From the NCBI RefSeq assembly GCF_022815725.1, contig NZ_JALGRF010000007.1:1-64000 (forward strand): DNA of 64,000 nt, given 5' to 3'. How positions within the stretch are numbered: position 1 is the stretch's first letter; each line of letters opens with the position of its first letter. This DNA is from Streptomyces sp. APSN-46.1. Its GTDB lineage: Bacteria; Actinomycetota; Actinomycetes; Streptomycetales; Streptomycetaceae. Below are positions 31,471-39,307 of this stretch, one piece after another. The translations under genes and the position numbers were made by a program. Below the pieces are notes generated by a model. That model made no database searches and was not told the origin of the DNA. It saw nothing but the letters and a program-made list of their open reading frames with translations.

Positions 31471-32579
31471 CGAACGGTCCTTCCACTTCCACGTGCTTCA
31501 CGGGCACTCGTTCCACGAGCCTCGGGCATACCCGCAGCTCCATCGGCCCCCGAGGCTGACGCTACCCCGAGCAGCCGGGCGGCCTTGAGTTCCGTTTCCG
31601 CCCACTCGCGGTCGGGGTCGGAGCCCCAGGTGATCCCGGCGCCGGTGCCGAAGCAGAGGCGGGGGCCGCCGGGGGCGGCGCGGTCGATCCAGAAGGTGCG
31701 GATGCCGACGGCGAGCTCGGCGGTGCCCCGGTCGGCGTCGACCCAGCCGATCCCACCGCAGTAGGGGCCGCGGGGGGCGGTCTCCAGGTCGGCGATGATC
31801 CGCAGGGCGGAGGACTTGGGGGCGCCGGTGACGGAACCGGGCGGGAAGGTCGCGTCAAGCAGCTCGGGCCAGCCCGCGCCGTCGGCGAGTTCGCCGCTGA
31901 CGGTGGAGACGAGGTGGACCAGGCCCGGGTGCTCCTCGACGGCGCACAGCTCGGGGACGGTGACGGTGCCGGTGGCGCAGACCCGGCCGAGGTCGTTGCG
32001 GACGAGGTCCACGATCATCACGTTCTCGGCGTGGTCCTTGGGAAGCAGGTCCGCGGCGGTGCGGCCGGTGCCCTTGATGGGCCCGGACTCGACGTGGCGC
32101 CCGGCCCGGCGCAGGTACAGCTCGGGCGACGCGGTGGCGATCTCGACGCCGCGGGCCGGGAGCCGAATCGTTCCCGCGTACGGGGCCGGGTTGCCGCGCG
32201 CGAGCAGGGCGGTGAGGGCGTCGACATCGGCGGCGGCCGGATCCGGCAGCGGCGCGGACATCACCCGGCAGAGATTGGCCTGGTAGACCTCACCCGCGGC
32301 TATGAGCTCGCGGATGCGGCGGACGCCCGCGGTGTACGCGGGCCGGTCGAGCGAGGAGGTCCAGCGGTCGGCGGCGGGGCCGCGCCAGGCGCCCGGGAGG
32401 GGCGCGGGCACCGGATCGGGGCGTACGTCACCGAAGCGAGCGCAGACGAGCCCGCCTTCGAAGTCGGCGGCCACGGCCCAGAACCCGGTGGAGTCCAGGG
32501 CGGAGGCGTCGCTGGTGACGTCACGGAGGTCGGTCGCGAGGAGGCCGCCGAAGCGGGCCAGAGGAAGCAGGTCGTGCAC
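31467..32579 (-). CDS. pabB: aminodeoxychorismate synthase component I
   Basis: 370 residues. Chorismate-binding enzyme: the C-terminal domain shows AGEVYQANLCRVMSAPL, SPELYLRRAGRHVESGPIKGT with the catalytic region, DHAENVMIVDLVRNDLGRVC, and FPPGSVTGAPKSSAL. Shorter N-terminal domain than TrpE. It makes 4-amino-4-deoxychorismate with a glutaminase that is not in this window. The GTG start sits 7 bases after a TAGACT box, so the mRNA is probably leaderless; an upstream frame through tRNA-cluster promoter DNA is not coding. Confidence 0.9.
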   Translation of the reverse strand: MHDLLPLARFGGLLATDLRDVTSDASALDSTGFWAVAADFEGGLVCARFGDVRPDPVPAPLPGAWRGPAADRWTSSLDRPAYTAGVRRIRELIAAGEVYQANLCRVMSAPLPDPAAADVDALTALLARGNPAPYAGTIRLPARGVEIATASPELYLRRAGRHVESGPIKGTGRTAADLLPKDHAENVMIVDLVRNDLGRVCATGTVTVPELCAVEEHPGLVHLVSTVSGELADGAGWPELLDATFPPGSVTGAPKSSALRIIADLETAPRGPYCGGIGWVDADRGTAELAVGIRTFWIDRAAPGGPRLCFGTGAGITWGSDPDREWAETELKAARLLGVASASGADGAAGMPEARGTSAREARGSGRTVR

Positions 32580-32592
32580 GGCTGCGAGTCTA
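32579..32592 (-). promoter_or_regulatory. leaderless promoter of pabB
   Basis: TAGACT (minus strand, 32587-32592) precedes the GTG start by exactly 7 bases and no ribosome site is present, matching leaderless transcripts. Confidence 0.55.
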
Positions 32593-32676
32593 TGACCGGT
32601 GGCGCGGCGGCGCCGGGCAGGTGACTGCCGGGTGACCCCCGGTGATCGAGCGGCAGCACGCTGCGGAAACGCGTTT

Positions 32677-32704
32677 TTGAGCTGGCCCGGGAATCCGCTA
32701 GAGT
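32677..32704 (+). promoter_or_regulatory. promoter of the tRNA cluster
   Basis: TTGAGC (32677-32682) and TAGAGT (32699-32704) with a 16-base spacer lie 55 bases before tRNA-Gly; a good match to vegetative promoters of stable RNA genes. Confidence 0.65.
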
Positions 32705-32758
32705 TCAACACGTCGCCAGGGAGCGAAGGGGGAAACCCCGGAGCGAGCACGGTGACCT

Positions 32759-32831
<73 letters not shown>

Positions 32832-32869
32832 CGAAGTGGGGGATCTTCCCGAGAACCCCGCAGCTCCAT

Positions 32870-32940
32870 GGTGGAGTGGCCGAGAGGCGAGGCAACGGCC
32901 TGCAAAGCCGTCTACACGGGTTCAAATCCCGTCTCCACCT
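32870..32940 (+). tRNA. tRNA-Cys (GCA)
   Basis: 71 bases: acceptor GGTGGAG/CTCCACC, anticodon loop CTGCAAA (anticodon GCA), T arm CGGGTTCAAATCCCG. A CCA-like TCCA follows in the DNA. Confidence 0.97.
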
Positions 32941-32944
32941 CCAA

Positions 32945-33016
32945 GGACGATTAGCTCAGCGGGAGAGCGCTTCCCTGACACGGAAGAGGTCACTGGTTCA
33001 ATCCCAGTATCGTCCA
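32945..33016 (+). tRNA. tRNA-Val (GAC), acceptor variant GGACGAT
   Basis: 72 bases: anticodon stem CTTCC/GGAAG with loop CTGACAC (anticodon GAC). The acceptor is GGACGAT/ATCGTCC; the next two copies have GCGCGAT/ATCGCGC, with compensating changes. Confidence 0.97.
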
Positions 33017-33036
33017 CTGGTCCGCGAGGACCACCC

Positions 33037-33108
33037 GCGCGATTAGCTCAGCGGGAGAGCGCTTCCCTGACACGGAAGAGGTCACTGGTTCAATCCCAGT
33101 ATCGCGCA
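33037..33108 (+). tRNA. tRNA-Val (GAC), second copy
   Basis: 72 bases; body identical to the first copy apart from the acceptor stem GCGCGAT/ATCGCGC. Anticodon GAC. Confidence 0.97.
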
Positions 33109-33170
33109 CGCAGTACTCCGCACCACCTCTGCACCACCTGCTTCACCTGCGGCTTTCGAGCCGCGAGCCC

Positions 33171-33242
33171 GCGCGATTAGCTCAGCGGGAGAGCGCTTCC
33201 CTGACACGGAAGAGGTCACTGGTTCAATCCCAGTATCGCGCA
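33171..33242 (+). tRNA. tRNA-Val (GAC), third copy
   Basis: 72 bases, identical to the copy at 33037-33108. Last tRNA of the cluster. Confidence 0.97.
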
Positions 33243-33252
33243 CCGGTATCCG

Positions 33253-33284
33253 GAAGCCCCGGCCGTCTCGACGGTCGGGGCTTC
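33253..33284. terminator. terminator after the tRNA cluster
   Basis: GAAGCCCCGGCCGT (33253-33266) pairs with 33271-33284 (one G-U position) around a CTCG loop, 10 bases after the last tRNA. Confidence 0.8.
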
Positions 33285-33312
33285 TGCGTGTGCGGGCCGG
33301 GTCAGGACCGGG

Positions 33313-33615
33313 TCAGGAGGAGAACAGCATCCGGCCGAACCCGCCCCGCTGGTGGCCGTGGTGCCCGTGGCCGTGCCCGTGCTGAGGGGCGCCCCAGGCA
33401 GGGGCGGGGGCGGCGTGCTGGCCCGGGTAGGGGGCCGGCGGCGCGGCGGGCGGCGGGACCTGGCCGTACTGGGCGGTGTACTGGGACTCCAGGCGGGTCA
33501 GCGCCTCCAGCTCGCCGTAGTCGAGGAAGATGCCGCGGCAGCCGCTGCACTGCTCTATCTGGACGCCGTTGCGGTTGTAGGTGTGCATCATCGCGTGACA
33601 CTTCGGACACTGCAT
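33313..33615 (-). CDS. zf-TFIIB-type zinc ribbon protein
   Basis: 100 residues. Zinc ribbon CPKCHAMM...CSGCRGIFLD (residues 3-34) with the ELEALTRLES helix, a common small bacterial zf-TFIIB protein. The second half is Pro/Ala-rich followed by HGHGHGHHGHQRGGFG, a His/Gly run that could hold further metal. Function unknown. ATG with GAGGAG upstream. Confidence 0.88.
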   Translation of the reverse strand: MQCPKCHAMMHTYNRNGVQIEQCSGCRGIFLDYGELEALTRLESQYTAQYGQVPPPAAPPAPYPGQHAAPAPAWGAPQHGHGHGHHGHQRGGFGRMLFSS

Positions 33616-33680
33616 GACCGGATCAACTCCTCGCCGTATGCGTCGACACCGGACGCGTGCCCGGTGGCGTGGGGCTCAGC

Positions 33681-34631
33681 CTACGACGCGGGGGCGGGCT
33701 CCAAGTGGGGCGGGAGAGTGGCGATTCGGACACAGGCGTCCACCATCAGGCGTTCCACGTCTTCCAGTCGGCGGCCTTCACGTGCCGCCTTGGTCAGGGC
33801 CAGCGCCGCCGTCTGTACGGTGAGTGCCCGTGCGGCCAGGTCGAGTTCCGGCCAGGGGTCGGAGCCGGGCGGACCGGCACCGGCCCCGCCGGCGTCGCGG
33901 TAGGCGTCGAGGAACCGCAGCCAGGTGGCCGAGTCGATGAGCCCGGCCGCGTACCAGGCGGCGGGGCGGGCGAGGTCCCATGCCGGGGTGCCGACGCCGA
34001 GGTCGTCGACGTCGATGAGCCGCCAGGCCCCTTCCGGGGCGGGGAACCGGACCAACTGCCCCAGATGCAGGTCCCCGTGGCACAGCACCCCGCCCGCGGG
34101 CGGGGGGGTCTCGCCCCGCGCCCAGGCGGGCAGCGTCCGCGCGGCGCCCCGGACCGCCTCGGCGTCGGCTCCGAGTCCGGTTCCGGACAGGGCGGCGCGC
34201 CCGAGGCGGTGCAGGGCGCGGGCGAGTTTGGCCGGGCCGCGCATCGGCGGGACCGGTCCCGGGAGCCGGCGGAGCGGCACCTGGTGCAGGGCCGCGAGCA
34301 GCCGGGCGGCCGGCTCCCAGGGGGCGTCCTCGGGGCGCGCCGGATCGACGGGCGCCCCGTAGGGCCACAGCGACACCGGCCGGCCCCCGATGTGGGCGAC
34401 ACCGGTCCGCAGGGGCGGCAGCAGCACCCCGGCCAGCAACCGGTCCCCGGCGATCCGCATCCGCGCGGCGAGGCCGTCCCGGTCGGTGTCCCCCGCGTGG
34501 GCCTTGGCCACGGATTCCCCGCACCGCACGACGGTCCCGTCGTCCCGGTCGGCGAGGAGTACGTACGGCGCGGGTTCGCCGGAGGAGGCCGCGTACGCCG
34601 CGAGGGCCGCGTGCAGGGTGTCCTGGGTCAT
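33681..34631 (-). CDS. aminoglycoside phosphotransferase (APH) family protein
   Basis: 316 residues of the APH/choline kinase fold. The catalytic loop is LCHGDLHLGQLVRF and the metal-binding Asp follows in RLIDVDDLGVGTPAWDLARP. The N-lobe is shortened, with no obvious glycine-rich loop, which is common in this family. Substrate unknown; it is more likely a small-molecule or maltokinase-type enzyme than a resistance gene, and nothing nearby points to antibiotics. ATG with GGAGG about 12 bases upstream. Confidence 0.82.
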   Translation of the reverse strand: MTQDTLHAALAAYAASSGEPAPYVLLADRDDGTVVRCGESVAKAHAGDTDRDGLAARMRIAGDRLLAGVLLPPLRTGVAHIGGRPVSLWPYGAPVDPARPEDAPWEPAARLLAALHQVPLRRLPGPVPPMRGPAKLARALHRLGRAALSGTGLGADAEAVRGAARTLPAWARGETPPPAGGVLCHGDLHLGQLVRFPAPEGAWRLIDVDDLGVGTPAWDLARPAAWYAAGLIDSATWLRFLDAYRDAGGAGAGPPGSDPWPELDLAARALTVQTAALALTKAAREGRRLEDVERLMVDACVRIATLPPHLEPAPAS

Positions 34632-34736
34632 CGCGGCTCGGTGCCTCCGCTTCCGTTCCGTCACCTCGGGGTCCGGAGCCAGATTACGGAACACCGCCCC
34701 CGTCGGGAGGTCGGGCCGGCGGCACGGCGCATGAAA

Positions 34737-34782
34737 AAGGGTGCTGCCCGTCCGACTCCCCAGTCGTACGGGCAGCACCCTT
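34737..34782 (-). terminator. terminator after the 61-aa membrane protein gene
   Basis: AAGGGTGCTGCCCGT (34737-34751) pairs perfectly with 34768-34782, with an inner CGACT/AGTCG stem and CCCC loop. On the minus strand it is followed by a run of T residues (TTTTT), making a textbook intrinsic terminator. Confidence 0.92.
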
Positions 34783-34869
34783 CACCTGCCGTCCGCCGCG
34801 CCCCCGTCCCCACGGGGTTCGACGGGCCGATGTCGGACCCGGGCCGCTCTCCCGGGTCTGGTGCGCCGC

Positions 34870-35055
34870 TCAGCGCCCCAGCATCACACCCACGGACGAC
34901 GCCTGTGCCACCACCTGCTCGAAGCCTCCGAAGAGGAAGAGCAGGAGGGCGGCCAGGGGGAGCACCATGGCCGCGGCCACCAGTGGGTGGCGCGTGCCGG
35001 ACTCATGGCCGTTGAACGCGAATGCCTTGCGTCCCTGCCGTGCGATGTCCGCCAT
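34870..35055 (-). CDS. small single-span membrane protein (61 aa)
   Basis: 61 residues: a basic N-terminus (MADIARQGRKAFAFNGHESG), one span (AAAMVLPLAALLLFLFGGF) and a short exterior tail (EQVVAQASSVGVMLGR). ATG with GGGAGAGG upstream and a strong terminator downstream, so it is a genuine monocistronic gene. Function unknown. Confidence 0.8.
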   Translation of the reverse strand: MADIARQGRKAFAFNGHESGTRHPLVAAAMVLPLAALLLFLFGGFEQVVAQASSVGVMLGR

Positions 35056-35607
35056 GGTCCTCTCCCTGTCGTTGGCAGCGGCGGGCTTATGACCTCGGGG
35101 GACGAGTGCTCCACCCGCCGCTTGTCTTCAACACTAGGCACCCGGAAGGCTTCTGGCCTCATGCCCTCGTACCCTTTGGCGGGCCTCCGGGAGGATGACG
35201 AGTCCCCTCCTCGTGTACTCCCCTGGGTGGAGACGGCTCCCCCGTCATGGGGGTCTTCCCGGAGGGGATGACCGGAGTGTGGTGACTTCGCTCACTTCCG
35301 TCACTCCTCGCACACGCGTGTCCTGCTTTCGGGTGCCTGCAAGATCATTCCGGGTTGTTCGGCGATACGGGCCGGGGCCGTCGGCCGTGCCCGGCCCCGT
35401 CGCACGCCAATCCCCTTGGCGCGAGGGCGGTTTGGAACCGTCCGCACCCGCCCGCCCGCCCTGTGTCCGGGCACCCGGACATCCTTCAAGTGGGCTGCGC
35501 CGCACTGACAATCGAATCTCCTGACGAGGGCGCGGCCTCTGAGCGCTCATGCCGGATGGTCCGTAAGCTGTGCCACGTCAGCAGGACGACCGGTCAGCGG
35601 GGTGGAC
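35056..35607. other. 552-base intergenic region
   Basis: Divergent gap between the 61-aa membrane protein gene and the kinase gene. It holds short inverted repeats (for example CCTCCGGGAGG near 35185 and CCCGGAGGGG near 35257) and a possible -10 TAAGCT near 35567 for the kinase gene. No reading frame with convincing codon bias and no RNA family is seen. Confidence 0.5.
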
Positions 35608-36816
35608 ATGGCGATGATGCGGCTCCGGCGCGAGGACCCGCGTGTCGTCGGCTCGTTCAGATTGCACCGGCGGCTCGGCGCCGGCGGCATGGGCGTCGTC
35701 TACCTGGGCTCGGACCGGCGCGGCCAGCGCGTCGCGCTCAAGGTGATCCGGCCCGATCTGGCCGAGGACCAGGAGTTCCGCTCGCGGTTCGCGCGCGAGG
35801 TGTCCGCGGCCCGGCGGATCCGCGGCGGGTGCACCGCGCGCCTGGTGGCGGCGGACCTGGAGGCCGAGCGGCCGTGGTTCGCCACCCAGTACGTTCCCGG
35901 CCCGTCGCTGCACGACAAGGTGGCCGAGGAAGGTCCCCTGACGGCCGCGCAGATCGCCGCCGTGGGCGCCGCGCTCTCCGAGGGGCTGGTCGCCGTACAC
36001 GAGGCTGGGGTGGTGCACCGGGACCTCAAGCCCTCGAACATCCTGCTGTCTCCCAAGGGCCCCCGCATCATCGACTTCGGGATCGCCTGGGCCACCGGCG
36101 CGAGCACCCTCACGCACGTGGGCACCGCCGTCGGCTCCCCCGGCTTCCTCGCGCCCGAGCAGGTGCGCGGCGCCCTCGTCACTCCGGCGACGGACGTCTT
36201 CGCGCTCGGCGCCACCCTCGCCTACGCGGCGACGGCCGACTCGCCGTTCGGGCACGGCAGTTCCGAGGTCATGCTGTACCGCGTGGTGCACGAGGAGCCG
36301 CACCTGGTCGGGGTCCCCGACGCGCTCGCCCCCCTCGTACAGGCCTGTCTGGCCAAGGATCCCGAGGAGCGGCCGACCACGCTCCAGCTGTCGATGCGGC
36401 TCAAGGAGATCGCGGCGCGCGAGGCGCACGGGCTGTCCGCCGACGGCCGCCCGCCCGCGCAGCGCGCCCGTACCGAGCGGACGACCGGGCGGCTCGCCGA
36501 GCCGTACGGGGAGCAGCACACGGAGCGTCGTACGGGCGGCACACCCGTGGCCCGGGCGCAGGGTCAGGGCCAGGGCCAGGGGCCGCAGAGCGGACCGCAC
36601 GCGCGGCCCTCGTCCCCGAAGAGCCGGGCCGGCGCCGGCGGCCCGGCCTCCCGGCCGACCGCGGGGCGTACGGGCGGCCGCCCGGCCCCCCGTACGACGG
36701 GCACGGGGCGGCGCCCCTCGCGGCCCGATCCGAAGCTGATGCGGCAGCGGCTGATCGTGTTCGTCGTGGTGACGCTGATCGTCGCGCTGGGCATCGCCGC
36801 CGCCCAGAAGCTGTAG
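35608..36816 (+). CDS. serine/threonine protein kinase, membrane-tethered
   Basis: 402 residues. Hanks-type kinase: P-loop GAGGMG, VALKVI lysine, catalytic loop HRDLKPSN, DFGIAWATG, and the LAPEQV segment. The kinase ends near residue 265; a Gly/Arg/Thr-rich linker of about 115 residues follows, then one span (RLIVFVVVTLIVALGIAAA) and only three residues outside. There is therefore no PASTA or other external sensor. Start is uncertain among ATG 35608, 35614 and 35617. Confidence 0.9.
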   Translation: MAMMRLRREDPRVVGSFRLHRRLGAGGMGVVYLGSDRRGQRVALKVIRPDLAEDQEFRSRFAREVSAARRIRGGCTARLVAADLEAERPWFATQYVPGPSLHDKVAEEGPLTAAQIAAVGAALSEGLVAVHEAGVVHRDLKPSNILLSPKGPRIIDFGIAWATGASTLTHVGTAVGSPGFLAPEQVRGALVTPATDVFALGATLAYAATADSPFGHGSSEVMLYRVVHEEPHLVGVPDALAPLVQACLAKDPEERPTTLQLSMRLKEIAAREAHGLSADGRPPAQRARTERTTGRLAEPYGEQHTERRTGGTPVARAQGQGQGQGPQSGPHARPSSPKSRAGAGGPASRPTAGRTGGRPAPRTTGTGRRPSRPDPKLMRQRLIVFVVVTLIVALGIAAAQKL

Positions 36817-36834
36817 GGGCGTCCGTCAGGGGCG

Positions 36835-37647
36835 TTACGGACGCCCGCTCGCCACCGCGTAGAAGGCGACGGCCGCGGCCGCACCCACGTTCAGCGAGTC
36901 CACGCCGTGCGCCATGGGGATCCGTACCCACTCGTCGGCGGCGACCAGTGCCTGGGTGGACAGGCCGTCGCCCTCCGCGCCCAGCATCAGCGCCACCCGC
37001 TCCAGGGTGTGCGGGGCGGCCTCGTCGATCGGCGAGGCCTTCTCGTGCGGGGTGAGGGCGAGCAGCTTGAAGCCGGCCTCGCGGACCGAGTCCAGGCCCT
37101 TGGGCCAGGACTCCAGACGGGCGTACGGGACGGAGAACACCGCGCCCATCGACACCTTCACCGAGCGCCGGTAGAGCGGGTCCGCGCAGTCGGGCGACAG
37201 CAGCACCGCGTCCATTCCGAGGGCGGCGGCGCTGCGGAAGATGGCCCCGATGTTGGTGTGGTCGTTGACCGCTTCCATGACGACCACGCGGCGGGTCGTG
37301 GCCAGCAGTTCCTCGGCCGTCGGCAGCGGCTTGCGCTGCATGGAGGCGAGGGCGCCGCGGTGCACGTGGTAGCCGGTGACGCGTTCGGCGAGGTCCGGGC
37401 TGACGGCGTAGACCGGGGCCGGGAGCTCGTCGATGACGTCGCGCATGACATCGACCCACTTGGCGGAGAGCAGCATCGAGCGCATCTCGTACCCGGCGTC
37501 CTTGGCCCGTCTGATGACCTTCTCGCCCTCGGCGATGAAAAGGCCCTCGGCAGGCTCGCGCCGTCGCCGGAGTTCGACGTCGGTCAGACCCGTGTAGTCG
37601 CGCAGGCGCGGGTCGGCGGGGTCTTCGATGGTGATGAGATCAGCCAC
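36835..37647 (-). CDS. TrmH/SpoU family RNA 2'-O-methyltransferase
   Basis: 270 residues. The SPOUT knot is complete: NDHTNIGAIFRSAAAL (motif 1), LMLGAEGDGLS (motif 2) and IPMAHGVDSLNVGAAAAV (motif 3), preceded by the substrate-binding N-terminal domain with RREPAEGLFIAEGEKVIRRA. RNA target unknown (23S rRNA or tRNA). GTG start. Confidence 0.94.
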   Translation of the reverse strand: MADLITIEDPADPRLRDYTGLTDVELRRRREPAEGLFIAEGEKVIRRAKDAGYEMRSMLLSAKWVDVMRDVIDELPAPVYAVSPDLAERVTGYHVHRGALASMQRKPLPTAEELLATTRRVVVMEAVNDHTNIGAIFRSAAALGMDAVLLSPDCADPLYRRSVKVSMGAVFSVPYARLESWPKGLDSVREAGFKLLALTPHEKASPIDEAAPHTLERVALMLGAEGDGLSTQALVAADEWVRIPMAHGVDSLNVGAAAAVAFYAVASGRP

Positions 37648-37689
37648 AGGGTGATACTGCCTTGTCCTGGGTGCGGTGCCAACGGCCGG

Positions 37690-38928
37690 TCAGGCGCTGG
37701 TGGTTCGGGTGTCCGGCGTTCCGGCGGCGGTCGCGACCCGTACGACCTCGCCGATGACGATGACCGCGGGCGGGCGGACCTCCTGCGCGCGGACCGTCTC
37801 GCCGACCGTGGCGAGGGTGGCGTCCACGCGGCGCTGGGTGGCGGTGGTGCCCTCCTGGACGACGGCGACGGGGGTGTCGGCGGAGCGGCCGTGGCGGACC
37901 AGGGCCTCGGCGATCAGGCCGATCTTGTCGACGCCCATCAGGATCACCAGGGTTCCGGTGAGCTTGGCGAGGGAGGCCCAGTCCACGAGGGAGCGCGGGT
38001 CGTCGGGACCGACGTGCCCGCTGACGACGGTGAACTCGTGCGCCACGCCGCGATGGGTGACCGGGATGCCGACGGCGCCGGGCACCGAGATGGAGCTGGA
38101 GATGCCGGGGACGACGGTGCAGGGGATGCCCTCTTCGGCGAGGGCCTGGAGCTCTTCCATGCCGCGGCCGAAGACGTACGGGTCGCCGCCCTTGAGCCGG
38201 ACCACGGCCTTGCCGGCCTTGGCGTGCTCGATCAGGGCGTTGTTGATGGCCTCCTGGGCCATGAAACGGCCGTATGGGATCTTCGCGGCGTCGATGACCT
38301 CGACGTGCGGCGGGAGCTCGTCGAGGAGGTCGCGGGGGCCGAGCCGGTCGGCGATGACGACGTCGGCCTCGGCGAGGAGGCGACGGCCGCGGACCGTGAT
38401 CAGGTCCGGGTCGCCGGGGCCGCCGCCGACGAGGGCGACGCCGGGCGTGTGGGGGCGGGCGGACCTGAGGGAGCCGTCGCGCAGTCCTTCGACGACCGCG
38501 TCACGGACGGCGGCGGAACGGCGGGGGTCGTTGCCGCTCAGCACGGCGACGGTGACGCCGTCGACCCGGCCGGTGGCGGGGGTCCAAGCGGTGGCGGCCT
38601 CGGCGTCATCGGCGCGCACGCACCAGACCCGGCGGCGCTCCGCCTCGGCGGAGGCGGCCTCGTTGGTCTCGCGGTCCCGGGTGGCGATCAGGGCGTACCA
38701 GGCGCCGTCGAGATCGCCGTCCTGGTAGCGGCGGCGCTCCCAGCGGATCTCGCCGGTCTCCGCCATGGCGTCCACGGAGGGGGTGGCGGAGGGCGAGATC
38801 AGCAGGACGTCGGCGCCGGCCGCGACGAGCGCGGGGAGGCGGCGCTGGGCGACCTGGCCGCCGCCGATGACGACGACGCGGCGGCCGGCGAGTCGGAGAC
38901 CGACGGGGTACGCGGGGTGTTCAGCCAT
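37690..38928 (-). CDS. cobA: bifunctional precorrin-2 dehydrogenase / uroporphyrinogen-III C-methyltransferase
   Basis: 412 residues. Residues 1-150 form the NAD-dependent dehydrogenase part (VVVIGGGQVAQRRLP); residues 160-400 are the SAM-dependent methyltransferase with VGGGPGDPDLITVRG, RLKGGDPYVFGRG and GIPVTHRGVAHEFTVVSGH. This CysG-like arrangement converts uroporphyrinogen III to sirohydrochlorin precursors on the way to cobalamin and siroheme. It lies next to BluB-CobT and CobL, forming a cobalamin cluster. ATG start. No B12 riboswitch is recognisable nearby. Confidence 0.93.
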   Translation of the reverse strand: MAEHPAYPVGLRLAGRRVVVIGGGQVAQRRLPALVAAGADVLLISPSATPSVDAMAETGEIRWERRRYQDGDLDGAWYALIATRDRETNEAASAEAERRRVWCVRADDAEAATAWTPATGRVDGVTVAVLSGNDPRRSAAVRDAVVEGLRDGSLRSARPHTPGVALVGGGPGDPDLITVRGRRLLAEADVVIADRLGPRDLLDELPPHVEVIDAAKIPYGRFMAQEAINNALIEHAKAGKAVVRLKGGDPYVFGRGMEELQALAEEGIPCTVVPGISSSISVPGAVGIPVTHRGVAHEFTVVSGHVGPDDPRSLVDWASLAKLTGTLVILMGVDKIGLIAEALVRHGRSADTPVAVVQEGTTATQRRVDATLATVGETVRAQEVRPPAVIVIGEVVRVATAAGTPDTRTTSA

Positions 38929-39307
38929 GGCGTGCGGCTCCTGATGCGGCGGTCGTGCGATTGTGCCGCTGCGGCGTTGGAGCGGCTGTGTGCGGTGCTG
39001 ACGTGCGGTTTCTCGTGCGGGTCCACGATACGGCCCGGCGGGGGCGGGGGCGCGGGGCGGGCCCTGCGGGGCCTTCCCCTACCCGCCCCTTCCCGAAACC
39101 GGGCTCTGCCCGGACCCGTGCCTCAAACGCCGGCGAGGCTATATTTCCGCCGCGCGGGGCTGAAATTGCCCTGCGGGCAATCCAGCCGCGCCTGGCGAGC
39201 GGCATCAGCCACATCCAGCCCCGCCGGCGATTGAGGCGTGGGGGTCCCCCCGGACGGAGTCTGGGGGAGGGTCTGGGGCGGAGCCCCGGGAAGGCGGCCC
39301 GCAGGGG
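38929..39307. repeat. repeat-rich gap with REP-like elements
   Basis: The 379-base gap between the bluB-cobT stop and cobA contains two facing copies of the REP-like core, at about 39119-39140 (GCCTCAAACGCCGGCGAGGC) and 39213-39240 (variant GGCGATTGAGGCG), plus GGGGCGGAGCCCC near 39278. No gene is seen. Confidence 0.75.

Noticed and set aside
33681..34631. Antibiotic resistance kinase
   Set aside because: APH fold only; family is broad, no resistance cluster nearby and the N-lobe is atypical.
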